Below are positions 1 through 9,017 of a stretch of 64,000 nt of DNA, in pieces. The translations under genes were made by a program, and so were the position numbers. Where the stretch lies: positions 137,327-201,326 of the forward strand of contig NZ_FTPD01000001.1 in the NCBI RefSeq assembly GCF_900156895.1. The letters are read 5' to 3'. Source of the DNA: Mesorhizobium prunaredense. Lineage in GTDB: Bacteria > Pseudomonadota > Alphaproteobacteria > Rhizobiales > Rhizobiaceae. Each line of letters starts with the position of its first letter. The stretch's first letter is position 1. Below the pieces are notes generated by a model, which was given only the letters and a program-made list of their open reading frames with translations, was not told where the DNA came from and searched no databases.

Positions 1-8
1 AATGCGCA

Positions 9-44
9 GATGTCCGGCAGGACAGAGGGGGCACTGTCCCTCGG
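9..44. repeat. Fragment of a dispersed palindromic repeat
   Basis: The stretch containing gatgtccggcaggacagag matches one arm of the inverted repeat at 6809-6970. It looks like a partial copy of the same dispersed intergenic repeat. Bases 45-130 up to the kinase stop codon hold nothing I recognise. Confidence 0.6.
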
Positions 45-130
45 CGATCAAAGGTTCTGCACCGCAGCAGCGCTCCGATGTCACGGAATGGATGCCAGCG
101 CCCTGATACGATCCGTTTTGGCCGTCGTCC

Positions 131-1072
131 TCAACCCCTGGCGAGCAGCGCCTCGACCTCTTGCAGCGTCGGCATCGACGGCGCCGTGCCCGGTCGCGTC
201 ACCGAGATGCCGGCGACGGCGCAGGCGAAGCGGACCGCCTGCAGCGGTTCCACCTCTCTCGCAAGTGCTGCGGCCAGGCCGCCATTGAAGGCGTCGCCGG
301 CGCCGGTGGTCTCGACCACGGGACCGGCATTGATCGCGCCGACATGCTCGGAGCGGCTGCCGGTATGCAACAGCGCGCCCTGTTCGCCGAGCGTCACGAT
401 AACCGCGCCGGCGCCTTTTTCGAGCAGACTGTCGGCGGCGCGGCGGGCATCGTCGATGGAGGACACCTTGATGCCGGTCAGTTCCTCGGCCTCGGTCTCG
501 TTGGGCGTGACATAGTCGCAGAGCGTGTAGATGCGCTCGGGCAGGCTTGCGGCCGGCGCCGGGTTGAGGATGGTCGTCACCCCTGCCCCGCGCGCGATCT
601 CCAGCGCCCGCATCGCCGCCTCAATCGGCTGCTCGAGCTGGGTGACGAAAACGCCGGCCGAGCGGATCAGGCCGGCATGGGCCTCGATGTCGTCAGGGGA
701 AATCAGCATGGCCGCACCCGGACTGACGATGATGGCGTTGTTGCCGCTCGTCTCCTCGACGAAGATATAGGCCGCACCCGTGTAACTCTCCGGCGTGTCG
801 ATGATAGCGCTCTTTACCCCGGCCTGCGTCCAGGTTTGCCTGGCCATATCGGCAAAGGGATCGACGCCAAGGCGCGTCAGAAAGGTGACGTCGGCGCCGA
901 GACGGCCGGCCGCAACCGCCTGGTTGGAGCCCTTGCCGCCCGGACCGAGCGCGAAGGATGTTCCAAGGATCGTCTCGCCCATGCGCGGCTGGCGGGCGGC
1001 GCGGTAGGCGGTGTCGGCGACGAAGACGCCCAATATGACGACAGGCTTGATGACCACAGGCTTGCCTGGCAT
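131..1072 (-). CDS. rbsK: Ribokinase-family (PfkB) sugar kinase
   Basis: Predicted cytoplasmic sugar kinase of about 313 residues that phosphorylates a pentose or related sugar with ATP. The sequence shows the PfkB pattern: an N-terminal GPGGKGSNQA motif near residue 45 that binds sugar, an internal NPAPA/TPNETEAEEL segment as in ribokinases, and the C-terminal ATP and catalytic-base motif TTGAGDAFNGG. I chose the ATG at 1072 because upstream sequence in this frame lies inside fucU and does not look like kinase. It follows fucU by 4 bases, so the two are probably co-translated. With FucU and the divergent ABC transporter it suggests uptake and activation of one sugar. Ribose is only the default guess; the real substrate is not visible. 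Confidence 0.85.
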   Translation of the reverse strand: MPGKPVVIKPVVILGVFVADTAYRAARQPRMGETILGTSFALGPGGKGSNQAVAAGRLGADVTFLTRLGVDPFADMARQTWTQAGVKSAIIDTPESYTGAAYIFVEETSGNNAIIVSPGAAMLISPDDIEAHAGLIRSAGVFVTQLEQPIEAAMRALEIARGAGVTTILNPAPAASLPERIYTLCDYVTPNETEAEELTGIKVSSIDDARRAADSLLEKGAGAVIVTLGEQGALLHTGSRSEHVGAINAGPVVETTGAGDAFNGGLAAALAREVEPLQAVRFACAVAGISVTRPGTAPSMPTLQEVEALLARG

Positions 1073-1076
1073 CCCG

Positions 1077-1529
1077 CTACTCCGCGTCCGGCGGCACGAC
1101 GCCCTTGCGGAACGCAAAACAGCCATAGAAGCGGCGCTCGCCGGTCTGGATGACGCAATAGGCCTTTTTGGCACGTTCGTAGAAGGCGTAGCGCTCGACC
1201 GAAATCATCGGCCAGGCCTTGCCCTCAGCAGCATCGATCTCGCTTTGCACTTCCTGCTGCACGGCGGGAATCTCGTCCGGCTTGCCGACGATCTCCATGC
1301 GGGCCGCGGCATCGTCGACGAAAGTGTCCAGCGGATAGAGCGACAGCACCGCCTTGACCACGTCAGCGGCCGGCGCATCGATGCGCAGCAGCCGGCCGAG
1401 CACCGTCAGTCGGGCCACCGAATCGGCGGGGAAGTTGGTGTCGGCGATGATCAAATCGTCGCCATGGCCCATCGCCCGCAACGCCTGGAGCACGTCGGCA
1501 TTGAGCAGCGGATTGATCCCTTTGAGCAT
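1077..1529 (-). CDS. fucU: RbsD/FucU family sugar mutarotase
   Basis: A 150-residue protein of the RbsD/FucU fold, which interconverts anomers of free sugars (fucose or ribose) in the cytoplasm. The N-terminal GHGDDLIIADTNFPA segment carries the conserved His and Asp of the family, and the C-terminal ERYAFYERAKKAYCVIQTGE segment matches FucU better than the shorter RbsD. GGGAGG sits just upstream of the ATG. It lies between the ABC ATPase gene and the kinase on the minus strand, so the three probably form one operon that opposes the transporter operon. This pairing points to a six-carbon deoxy sugar such as L-fucose or to a pentose. Confidence 0.85.
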   Translation of the reverse strand: MLKGINPLLNADVLQALRAMGHGDDLIIADTNFPADSVARLTVLGRLLRIDAPAADVVKAVLSLYPLDTFVDDAAARMEIVGKPDEIPAVQQEVQSEIDAAEGKAWPMISVERYAFYERAKKAYCVIQTGERRFYGCFAFRKGVVPPDAE

Positions 1530-1557
1530 AGTTCCCTCCCGAACGGGCTTTTTTGAT

Positions 1558-1630
1558 GCGAAGCCTGGCGCATGATCCCGAAGCGTTGTCGGTTTTCGGA
1601 CAAGATCATGCGCAATTCAAAGTGTTTAAA
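1558..1630. repeat. Intergenic palindrome (gcatgatc family)
   Basis: gcgcatgatcccgaag is followed after a short spacer by its partial reverse complement gacaagatcatgcgc. This is a divergent half copy of the composite repeat seen near 8309, 9018 and 15652. It sits just past the ABC ATPase stop codon and may also act as a transcription stop. Confidence 0.6.
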
Positions 1631-2684
1631 GACGATTGCCGGTCTCTGCGTCGAAGAGATGGACCTGGTCGAGCCGCGGTTTCAGATGCAGCGTGTCGCC
1701 CGGCTTGAAGTCGTGGCGCTCACGGAACAGCGCCACCATCTCGCCCTCGCCGAAACGCAGAAACACCAGCGTTTCGGAACCGGTCGGCTCGACGACGGAA
1801 ATCTTCGCCGGCACGCCGTCGGGGTGGATTTCGAGATGCTCGGGCCGGACGCCGTAGACGACATTGCGCCCGTCCTCCACCTTGCTGTTTTGAGCCATCG
1901 GGAACGGCGTCCCGGCGATCTCGACGATGGGCTTGTCGCCCTTGCGCACCACGCCCCTGAGCAGGTTCATCGATGGCGAGCCGATGAAGCCGGCGACGAA
2001 CAGGTTGGCCGGCCGGTCGAACAGTTCCAGCGGCGCGCCGACCTGCTCGATGCGGCCGTCGCGCATCACCACGATCTTGTCGGCCATGGTCATCGCCTCG
2101 ATCTGGTCGTGCGTGACATAGATGGTGGTGGTCTTCAGCCGCTGGTGCAGTTCCTTGATCTCGGTGCGCATCTGCACGCGCAGCTTGGCGTCGAGGTTAG
2201 ACAGCGGCTCGTCGAACAAAAACACCTGCGGGTTGCGCACGATGGCGCGGCCCATGGCGACGCGCTGGCGCTGGCCGCCGGAGAGCTGGCGCGGATAGCG
2301 CTTGAGATAGGGATTGAGGTCGAGGATATCGGCGGCGCGCTTGACCCGCTCGGCGACATCAGCCGGATCGGTCTTGCGCAGCTTCAGCGCAAAGGCCATG
2401 TTCTGCTCGACCGTCTTGTGCGGATAGAGCGCGTAATTCTGGAACACCATGGCGATGTCGCGCTTGGCCGGCGGCAGATGGTTGACGATACGGTCGCCGA
2501 TGGCGATCGTGCCACCGGAAACGGTCTCCAGCCCCGCCACCATCCTGAGCAGCGTGGACTTGCCGCACCCCGAAGGGCCGACCAGCACCACGAACTGCCC
2601 GTCGGCGATGTCGACGCTGACACCGTGCAGGACCTTGACGGTTCCGAACGCCTTGGCCACATTGCTGATCGCGACTTGAGCCAT
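1626..2684 (-). CDS. Carbohydrate ABC transporter ATP-binding protein (UgpC/MsmK type)
   Basis: A 352-residue ATPase that energises a CUT1 sugar importer at the inner face of the membrane. Visible motifs in order are Walker [10 protein letters not shown] near residue 36, the Q-loop [10 protein letters not shown], signature [14 protein letters not shown], Walker [13 protein letters not shown] and the H-loop YVTHD, then a C-terminal regulatory TOBE/MalK-like domain of about 110 residues. The ATG at 2684 gives the usual MAQV start with AAGGGGGG ahead of it. It is transcribed away from the binding-protein and permease genes at 2967-6782, which lack an ATPase, so it is the obvious partner. Confidence 0.92.
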   Translation of the reverse strand: MAQVAISNVAKAFGTVKVLHGVSVDIADGQFVVLVGPSGCGKSTLLRMVAGLETVSGGTIAIGDRIVNHLPPAKRDIAMVFQNYALYPHKTVEQNMAFALKLRKTDPADVAERVKRAADILDLNPYLKRYPRQLSGGQRQRVAMGRAIVRNPQVFLFDEPLSNLDAKLRVQMRTEIKELHQRLKTTTIYVTHDQIEAMTMADKIVVMRDGRIEQVGAPLELFDRPANLFVAGFIGSPSMNLLRGVVRKGDKPIVEIAGTPFPMAQNSKVEDGRNVVYGVRPEHLEIHPDGVPAKISVVEPTGSETLVFLRFGEGEMVALFRERHDFKPGDTLHLKPRLDQVHLFDAETGNRL

Positions 2685-2966
2685 TGGCCCCCCTTTCGTT
2701 GCGGTGAAGCTAAACAAGGCAAACGGCGAGGGCAAGTCGGTCTTTTATAGATAAAAAACCCCGTTCTCGTTTGACACGGCACCTGGTTGTGAGAATAGTG
2801 AAAGGGCTCGGCTTTTGACCCTGTTCCGGGCGCGCCGGCACGCTTGTCCGGACCACGGAAATCGAAGCGTTGCGGGAGGAAAACTTGAGGAGGCGCTGTT
2901 GTTGGGGAACACGTCCAGCGCTCCAGCATCCGAAACAACCCACACAAAAGTTCTGGGAGGAATGAG
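2685..2966. promoter_or_regulatory. Divergent promoter region of the sugar-transport locus
   Basis: This 282-base gap separates divergent operons and must hold both promoters. A near-perfect dyad ttttatagataaaa at 2743-2756 is a plausible operator or a minus-strand -10 element. TTGACA at 2771-2776 could be a plus-strand -35, but the -10 is poor. GGGAGG at about 2957 is the ribosome site of the binding-protein gene. The regulator is not encoded in the window next to it. Confidence 0.4.
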
Positions 2967-4631
2967 ATGAAAGTCAGCCTTTACAACCAACTTGTCCGCG
3001 CGGGTGCAACCCGGCGCGACGTCATGAAAGGCGCGGCCAGCATGGCCGCGGTCGCAGCGGCATCCGGCGCCGGGCTTGGCGCGCTGACGCGCCCGGCTGC
3101 CGCCGCCGATGATCTGCGGGCGCAGATCCTGCAGATCCCCGGGGTCGGCAAGGGCCAGCCGACCGATGCCGACTTCCAGCAGGTCGGCGAGCTTTGCCTG
3201 GGAGCCACCAAGGCCAACGTCAAGGAAGGCGAATTCGCCGGTGTCGAGCTCACCTTCATGGGGCTCAACAACCAGAACCTGCACAATGTGCTGTTTCGCG
3301 GCTTCCTGAAGGCGTGGGAGACTTATACCGGCGCCAAGATCAACTGGATCGACCTCGCCCAGGCCGACTACAATCCGCGCCTGCAGCAGGCGATCGCCAC
3401 GAACACAATCGACTTCGATATCGTCGAGATGGGAGCGCCGTTCGAAGGCGATGTCTGTGGCAAAGGCCTCACCTCCGAAATGCCGGACTGGGTCAGGCAG
3501 CAGATCGACATGGACGACCTGGTGGCCTACCTGAAGCCGCCGGTCGGCACCTGGGACGGCAAGCAGTATCGCGTGACCGTCGATGGCGATGCGCACAACT
3601 TCAACTACCGCACCGACGTGTTCGCCGATGCCGACCTCGCCAAGGCATGGAAGGACGGCGGCGGTGGCGGTGAATGGGGCGTGCCGAAGACCTGGCAGCA
3701 GGTGCAGGCGGTGACCAAGTTCCTCAAGGGCAAGCAAGTGAACGGCCAGGACGTCTTCGGCTATCTCGATGCGCCCAAGCCCTGGGGCGGCTTCGGCTTC
3801 TACTTCCTCGGCAGTCGCGCCAGCGCTTACGCCAAGCATCCCGATGACAAGGCCTGGCTGTTCGATCCGGATACGATGAAACCGCGCATCAACAACCCGG
3901 CCTGGGTGCGGGCGATCCAGGACGTAATCGACGCTCTGCCTTCCGAACCGCAAGATCAAATCAATGCCGACCCGAACCAGACCTGTTTCTCGCAATTCCT
4001 GGGCGGCACCGGTTCGATGCTGGTTTGGTGGGGAGATGCCGGCTCGAACGTTAAAACCAACGACTCGTCGGTTGTCGGCGACGTCACCGGCTTCTCGATC
4101 CTGCCGGGCTCAGACGATGTCTACAACTCCAAGACCGGCCAGTGGGAAAAGCTCGCCAGCGGCCCGAACCATGCGCCGAACTGCGCCTATATCGGCTGGG
4201 GCGTCTACGTCATGGCTCGTGTCGATTCGGATGAAAAGAAGAAGAAGGCGGCCTGGTCTGCCGCGGCCCATCTCGGCGGCAAGGACCTGTCGCTCTGGTG
4301 CGCGGCATATCCGTCCGGCTTCCAGCCCTACCGCAACAGCCATTTCAACATTCCGGAATGGGTGGCGGCGGGCTACGACGAGGCGTTCATCAGCTCCTAT
4401 CTGAAGTCGGAAGCCGACAGTTACAACCACCCGAATGCGGCGATCGAGCCGCGCATCCCCGGCATCTTCCAATATTACAGCGCCGCCGAGGATATCCTGG
4501 CCAACACTTTTGCCGGCAAGATGAAGGCGCAGGAAGGCGCCGACGCCATCGCAGCCGCCTGGGAGAAGCTGACCGACCAGATCGGCCGCGAAAACCAGAT
4601 CAAGCTCTACAAGGCCTCGCTCGGCATGTAG
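2967..4631 (+). CDS. Sugar ABC transporter substrate-binding protein, Tat-exported
   Basis: A 554-residue extracellular solute-binding protein (family 1 type), expected in the periplasm, delivering a sugar or polyol to the permeases encoded next. The N terminus carries a twin-arginine signal (ATRRDVMKG at residues 14-22, then an Ala/Gly-rich stretch ending near AAAAD at 48), so it is probably exported folded. It is longer than the common 420-450 residue family 1 proteins and belongs to the large rhizobial subgroup. It begins with ATG after GGGAGGAATGAG and heads a three-gene operon. The ligand cannot be read from sequence; neighbouring FucU, kinase and aldose-dehydrogenase-like genes suggest a monosaccharide. 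Confidence 0.88.
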   Translation: MKVSLYNQLVRAGATRRDVMKGAASMAAVAAASGAGLGALTRPAAAADDLRAQILQIPGVGKGQPTDADFQQVGELCLGATKANVKEGEFAGVELTFMGLNNQNLHNVLFRGFLKAWETYTGAKINWIDLAQADYNPRLQQAIATNTIDFDIVEMGAPFEGDVCGKGLTSEMPDWVRQQIDMDDLVAYLKPPVGTWDGKQYRVTVDGDAHNFNYRTDVFADADLAKAWKDGGGGGEWGVPKTWQQVQAVTKFLKGKQVNGQDVFGYLDAPKPWGGFGFYFLGSRASAYAKHPDDKAWLFDPDTMKPRINNPAWVRAIQDVIDALPSEPQDQINADPNQTCFSQFLGGTGSMLVWWGDAGSNVKTNDSSVVGDVTGFSILPGSDDVYNSKTGQWEKLASGPNHAPNCAYIGWGVYVMARVDSDEKKKKAAWSAAAHLGGKDLSLWCAAYPSGFQPYRNSHFNIPEWVAAGYDEAFISSYLKSEADSYNHPNAAIEPRIPGIFQYYSAAEDILANTFAGKMKAQEGADAIAAAWEKLTDQIGRENQIKLYKASLGM

Positions 4632-4731
4632 GCTGAGACTATAGTGAACCGTGGTCCGGCGACGCAAAGCCGCCGGACCCCAGCTTGACCGGCCAGCCGG
4701 TCATGAAGCCTTCAGTGAACGGACGAGACGC

Positions 4732-5853
4732 GTGGCTGACCAGACTTTGCCCACCAATGCGTGGCCGGCAAACGCCGCTCCATCCGATCTGATATCGCCG
4801 GGCCGCAAGCGGCTCGGCCGGGCGTTGATGGCTATTGCGACGCTCGGCCTGCTGGCAGTGATCGCAGTTCAGATCCTCTACAAGACAGAGGTCGACACCA
4901 TCGGCTTCGAGACCTGGCGGCCGGTCGTCTATGCCTATGTGCTGTGGGGTGTTGCGCTCGGTATCGGCCAGGTGCTGACGCGGGGCGAAGACGGCCAGCG
5001 CGCGCTGTTCCTGTTGCCGGCGCTGCTGTTCACCATCGCCATGGTGATCTTCCCGACGCTGTTCGGCTTCTACATCGCGCTGACCGACTGGAACCTCAGT
5101 TCCTTCAGTGGGCGGAAGTTCAACGGTCTCAACAATTTCTGGCAGATGCTGGCCGACCCCTACTACCGCAACGCGCTGTTCAACATGGTGCTCTATGTGC
5201 TCGCGGTGCTGGTCGAGTATGTCATCGCCTTCGGCCTTGCACTGCTGCTCAACGCACAGATCAGGGCGCGCAAATTCTTCCGCGTCGTCTTCCTCCTGCC
5301 GTTGATGCTGTCGCCTGTCGCGGTATCGTGGATGATCGGCAAGTCGCTGATGGAATACCGGTTCGGGCCGGCCGCAGCGCTGGCGCGCCAGCTCGGCTGG
5401 GAGAACCCCGCCTTCTTCTCAAACCCGATCACCGCCCGCATCTCGATCATGGTGCTGGATGCCTGGACGTTCATCCCGTTCATGATGATCATGCTGCTCG
5501 CCGGCCTTCAGGCGATGTCACGCGAGGTTCTCGAGGCGGCCAGGGTAGACGGCGCCAATGCCTGGCAGACCTTCTGGCAGGTCATCTTCCCGCTGATGCT
5601 GCCGGTATCGGTGACGGCGATCATCCTGCGCATCATCTTCAAGCTGAAGCTTGCCGACATCATCATCACCGTCACCTCGGGCGGCCCGGGTGGTGCAACC
5701 GATTCGGTGTCGAGCTTCATCTACCGCGAGTATCGCGACCGCTCGAATGTCGGCTACGGCACCATGCTGGCGATGGCCTACCTCATCATCATCATCGTGT
5801 TCGTGACGTGGCTGTTGAAATTCGCCAACCGCTTCGTGCGCAACGTCAACTGA
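4732..5853 (+). CDS. Sugar ABC transporter permease 1
   Basis: An inner-membrane permease of about 373 residues with at least seven hydrophobic segments and the cytoplasmic EAA loop EAARVDGANAWQTFWQVIFP near the C terminus, which docks the ATPase. It resembles MalF/UgpA-type subunits but has an extra N-terminal pair of membrane segments (LGRALMAIATLGLLAVIAV). The start is uncertain: a GTG at 4732 with GGACGAGA ahead is preferred, and another in-frame GTG lies at 4651. It follows the binding-protein gene by 100 bases and precedes the second permease by 11. Confidence 0.88.
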   Translation: MADQTLPTNAWPANAAPSDLISPGRKRLGRALMAIATLGLLAVIAVQILYKTEVDTIGFETWRPVVYAYVLWGVALGIGQVLTRGEDGQRALFLLPALLFTIAMVIFPTLFGFYIALTDWNLSSFSGRKFNGLNNFWQMLADPYYRNALFNMVLYVLAVLVEYVIAFGLALLLNAQIRARKFFRVVFLLPLMLSPVAVSWMIGKSLMEYRFGPAAALARQLGWENPAFFSNPITARISIMVLDAWTFIPFMMIMLLAGLQAMSREVLEAARVDGANAWQTFWQVIFPLMLPVSVTAIILRIIFKLKLADIIITVTSGGPGGATDSVSSFIYREYRDRSNVGYGTMLAMAYLIIIIVFVTWLLKFANRFVRNVN

Positions 5854-5864
5854 CAGGCGGCCAG

Positions 5865-6782
5865 ATGAGCGTCCAGACCACCGACTATGCCGCTTCCGAA
5901 ATCCGCTCGCCGGCGAGCTTTTTCGCCAACCGCGTCTTCATCTATGGCGCGCTGGTGTTCTGGGCCTTCATCTGCCTGTTCCCAATCTACTGGACGATAA
6001 CCACCTCGTTCAAGACCGCGGTCGACGTCACCCAGGGCCATCTCATCCCGTTCGTCGACTTCCGGCCGGACTGGAAGGGCTGGCGCTCGCTCGGCCTGTC
6101 GCCGGATGCGATCTTCCGGACGTCGACGGTGCGCGACGAGTTCATCAAGCGCTTCATGAATTCGGTCATCACCTCGGTCGGTGCATCGAGCCTCGCCATC
6201 GTCATCGGCAGCCTCGCCGCCTACGGCCTCACCCGCTACCGCTATCATTTCGCCTGGTTCAAGAACGAGGACATCTCCTTCTTCTTCCTGTCGCAGTTGA
6301 TCCTGCCGCCGGTGGTGCTCGCCCTGCCCTTCCTCGTGCTGTACCGGGAAGTCGGCATGCTCGACACGCGCATCGGGCTGATCCTGCTCTACACGCTGAT
6401 GGTGCTGCCGATCGTCATCTGGATCATGCGCGACCAGTTCAACTCGATCCCGGTCGAACTGGAGGAAGCAGCGCTCGTCGACGGCCTGTCGATCTGGGGC
6501 GCCTTCTTCCGCATCGTCATGCCGATCGCGTTGCCGGGCATGGTCGCGGCCTTCATCCTGGCCATGGTGCTGTGCTGGAACGAGTATTTCTTCGCCGCAC
6601 TGCTGACCTCGACCGACGCAAAAACCATTCCCGTCATGGTGGCGAGCCAGACCGGCTCGCAGGGCATCAACTGGTGGTCGATGGCCGCACTCGCCACCGC
6701 CGCGATAACGCCGCTCGCCGTCATCGGCATCGCGCTGGAGCGCTACCTGATCATGGGCATGACCGCAGGCGCGGTGAAGTAG
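5865..6782 (+). CDS. Sugar ABC transporter permease 2
   Basis: A 305-residue inner-membrane permease of the MalG/UgpE type. It has six or so hydrophobic segments and the EAA loop EEAALVDGLSIWGAFFRIVM near residues 200-220, contacting the ATPase. The ATG at 5865 follows the stop of permease 1 by 11 bases and has GGCGG ahead. Open reading frame continues upstream in this frame, but that part is only the shadow of permease 1. It completes the importer with the binding protein at 2967 and the ATPase at 1626. Confidence 0.9.
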   Translation: MSVQTTDYAASEIRSPASFFANRVFIYGALVFWAFICLFPIYWTITTSFKTAVDVTQGHLIPFVDFRPDWKGWRSLGLSPDAIFRTSTVRDEFIKRFMNSVITSVGASSLAIVIGSLAAYGLTRYRYHFAWFKNEDISFFFLSQLILPPVVLALPFLVLYREVGMLDTRIGLILLYTLMVLPIVIWIMRDQFNSIPVELEEAALVDGLSIWGAFFRIVMPIALPGMVAAFILAMVLCWNEYFFAALLTSTDAKTIPVMVASQTGSQGINWWSMAALATAAITPLAVIGIALERYLIMGMTAGAVK

Positions 6783-7126
6783 GCGGTTGCTTCTTTGATG
6801 CCGGCGGGACAGCGCCCCCCTCTGTCCTCCCGGACATCTCCCCCACGAGGGGGGAGATTGGATGTCGCATTGGCTTTCGCCAATCTCCAACGGTTGTAGG
6901 CAATCGGAACGCGGAAGCTGCCAATCTCCCCCCAAGTGGGGGAGATGTCCGGCAGGACAGAGGGGGGCGCGAAGGATCGCTACGCCTTTCATCCTGCACC
7001 ACTACAGAGCGCGTCTAAGCACAGCCTAGCGCGCCATCGCGACGCCCTTTTTGCCCGTCCATCGAGGCACCAGGGGCGGTTCGAAGCATGATAATGTCCG
7101 GACACGGAAATGAGGAAAGGCAGCAT
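6783..7126. repeat. Intergenic region with large inverted repeat
   Basis: Arms at about 6809-6859 and 6920-6970 are close reverse complements (cccctctgtcctcccggaca against tgtccggcaggacagagggg, then ctcccccacgagg against ccccaagtgggggag), with a loop of about 60 bases. The arm also occurs at 9-44. It is a dispersed repeat that can fold into a long hairpin after the permease stop. Bases 6975-7126 hold no gene; GAGGAAAGG near 7110 serves the next gene. Confidence 0.75.
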
Positions 7127-8149
7127 ATGAAGACAAGGCATTTCGACCGCATCGGCAATGGCGGCATCGCGTTCACGGAACTTGGCTTCGGCACGGCGCC
7201 GCTCGGCAACCTCTATCGCGCCGTCTCCGATGAGGATGCCAACGCCACCCTGGAGGCTGCATGGCGGGTCGGCTGCCGCTACTATGACACCGCGCCGCTC
7301 TACGGGCTTGGCCTGTCGGAAACGCGGCTCAATCCGTTCCTGCGCTCGAAAAAGCGCGACGATTATGTGCTGTCGAGCAAGGTCGGCCGCATCATGCGCG
7401 CCTGCCCGCCGGACCAGCGCACCGGCATCGGCAAGTTCTTCGACACGCCGTCGCGCCGCGAGGTCTACGACTACAGCTATGACGGCGTCATGCGCTCCTT
7501 CGAAGCCTCGCTGGAACGCCTCGGCGTCGACCGCATCGACATTCTTTTCGTGCATGACGTCGACGTCTTCACCCATGGCAGCAAGGAGGCCGCGGAGCAG
7601 CGCATCGAGGAGTTCATGCGCTCGGGCTATTACGGGCTGCTGTCCCTGCGTGACCAGGGCGTCATCAAGGCGTTCGGCGGCGGCATCAACGAATGGCAGG
7701 TTGCCCAGACGCTTGCCGAGCGCGGCGACTTCGACCTTTTCCTGCTTGCCGGGCGCTATACGCTGCTGGAGCAGGAGGCGCTGCAATCCTTGCTGCCGCT
7801 ATGCCAGAAGCGCGGCATCGGCATCGTTCTCGGCGGGCCGTACAATTCCGGCATCCTGGCAACCGGTCCGAAGCCCGGCGCCTATTACGATTATACCGAG
7901 GCGCCGCAGGACATCCTCGACCGCGTCGCGCGCATCGAGGCTGTCTGCACGCGCCACGGTGTGCGCCTGATCGAGGCGGCACTGCAATTTCCGCTGCTGC
8001 ACCCTTCGGTCGTGTCGGTGATCCCCGGCGGCCAGCGGCCGAGCGAGGTCGAAAGCAATCGGTCGCTGCTCGACGCGAAGCTGCCATCGGCACTCTGGGC
8101 CGATCTCAAGCAGGAAGGGCTGATGCGCGCCGATGCGCCAACGGCATAA
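7127..8149 (+). CDS. Aldo/keto reductase, L-fucose/D-threo-aldose dehydrogenase-like
   Basis: A 340-residue cytoplasmic NAD(P)-dependent oxidoreductase of the aldo/keto reductase barrel. FGTAPLGNLYR near the N terminus and YDTAPLYGLGLSE with the catalytic Asp and Tyr are typical of aldose 1-dehydrogenases acting on L-fucose, D-arabinose or L-galactose; KVGR supplies the catalytic Lys. The internal VHDVDV carries the active-site His. The ATG at 7127 has GAGGAAAGG ahead of it. Its position after the sugar importer and opposite fucU supports a role in oxidising the imported aldose to a lactone. Pyridoxal 4-dehydrogenase belongs to the same family and is an alternative. Confidence 0.82.
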   Translation: MKTRHFDRIGNGGIAFTELGFGTAPLGNLYRAVSDEDANATLEAAWRVGCRYYDTAPLYGLGLSETRLNPFLRSKKRDDYVLSSKVGRIMRACPPDQRTGIGKFFDTPSRREVYDYSYDGVMRSFEASLERLGVDRIDILFVHDVDVFTHGSKEAAEQRIEEFMRSGYYGLLSLRDQGVIKAFGGGINEWQVAQTLAERGDFDLFLLAGRYTLLEQEALQSLLPLCQKRGIGIVLGGPYNSGILATGPKPGAYYDYTEAPQDILDRVARIEAVCTRHGVRLIEAALQFPLLHPSVVSVIPGGQRPSEVESNRSLLDAKLPSALWADLKQEGLMRADAPTA

Positions 8150-8180
8150 AGCCGCCTGCTGCTGGCCGAGCAGGCGTAAA

Positions 8181-8208
8181 AGAAAAGCCGGGCATGCCCG
8201 GCTTTTCT
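8181..8208 (+). terminator. Rho-independent terminator after the aldo/keto reductase
   Basis: agaaaagccgggc atgcccggcttttct forms an 11-12 bp stem followed by T-rich sequence, 31 bases after the stop codon. It is symmetric and could also work on the minus strand. Confidence 0.8.
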
Positions 8209-8308
8209 GGTCTCTGAAAAGGGGACGAAGGCGCTTAGAGACTGTTTCGAAATTCGCTCTGGCGAGTCATATGGTGGTGGTTTCGAGAACCGGCGCGCAG
8301 CGGGCATT

Positions 8309-8408
8309 AGAGCGCTGCGCGTCCAATTGGACGCGCAAAGGACGCTCTAACACTTTGCATTTGCGCATGATCCTTTCCGGAAACCGAAATCGGTTTCCGG
8401 GGTCATGC
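8309..8408. repeat. Composite dispersed repeat, copy 1
   Basis: Two palindromes in fixed order: gcgcgtccaattggacgcgc with aaggacgctctaa, then gcatgatcctttccgg... paired with ggtttccggggtcatgc. The same two-part unit occurs at 15652-15751 and, in rearranged form, at 9018-9151. The rest of the 8150-8545 gap holds no gene. Confidence 0.8.
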
Positions 8409-8545
8409 GCTGGGTCCGTGAGCACCGGCCTACGCCGGCCGTAGCTTTAACTGCCACGACCGCTCAAAGTGCTTCGGCCGGCGAAGGCCGGAAGCGCAGA
8501 AAACGCCATCAGATGGCCGCCAGAGTAGAGTTTCCAAACGGTCTC

Positions 8546-8818
8546 TTAGTTGACTGCGTCCTTGAGGCCCTTTCCGGCCGAAAACTTCGGCACGGTGCGC
8601 GCCGGAATCTGCACTTCGGCGCCGGTCTGCGGATTGCGCCCGGTCGAAGCAGCGCGTTTTGACACGGTGAAATTTCCGAAGCCGACAAGCCGGACATCGC
8701 CGCCCTTCTTCAGTTCGCCGGTGATGACGGAGAACACCGCATCGACCGCCGACTGCGCGTCACCCTTCGAAATACTCGCGGCATCGGCGACAGCGGACAC
8801 CAGTTCGTTCTTGTTCAT
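8546..8818 (-). CDS. hupB: DNA-binding protein HU
   Basis: A 90-residue HU-family histone-like protein that binds and bends DNA as a dimer and compacts the nucleoid. The sequence runs from MNKNELVSAVAD through the conserved GFGNFTVSKRAASTGRNPQTG arm to the PAR...PKFSAGKGLKDAVN end, full length for the family. It lies downstream of lon on the same strand, as in many alpha- and gammaproteobacteria. A strong hairpin at 8925 separates the two, so hupB probably has its own promoter in 8819-8920. Confidence 0.97.
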   Translation of the reverse strand: MNKNELVSAVADAASISKGDAQSAVDAVFSVITGELKKGGDVRLVGFGNFTVSKRAASTGRNPQTGAEVQIPARTVPKFSAGKGLKDAVN

Positions 8819-8924
8819 AAAAATTCCCTTCCATGAGAAACCGGACCGTACGACTCATCCGGCAGGAAACGGACTTTAGAAAGAAGCGCTTCCGCAACCA
8901 AGTCGAAAAGCGTCAAAAGAGTCG

Positions 8925-8951
8925 AAAAAACCCCGGAATTCCGGGGTTTTT
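8925..8951 (-). terminator. Terminator between lon and hupB
   Basis: aaaaaaccccggaattccggggttttt is a perfect GC stem flanked by A and T runs, so it can stop transcription in either direction. On the minus strand it lies 200 bases past lon and before hupB. A weaker stem (ggccgggcgcaaggcccgg) follows at about 8961. Confidence 0.85.
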
Positions 8952-9017
8952 CACATGAAAAGGCCGGGCGCAAGGCCCGGCTCTCTGTTGTGCATTGCAA
9001 CTTTAGCAAGAGCTAAC

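Noticed and set aside
131..1174. Longer kinase start at 1174
   Set aside because: The extra 34 residues lie inside fucU and have no kinase character; the ATG at 1072 fits the family.
1572..2750. Long plus-strand frame opposite the ABC ATPase
   Set aside because: It is the shadow of a high-GC gene; its His/Asp/Arg-rich translation has no domain.
4761..5864. N-terminal extension of permease 2
   Set aside because: Arg/His/Ala-rich shadow of permease 1; the ATG at 5865 starts a normal permease.
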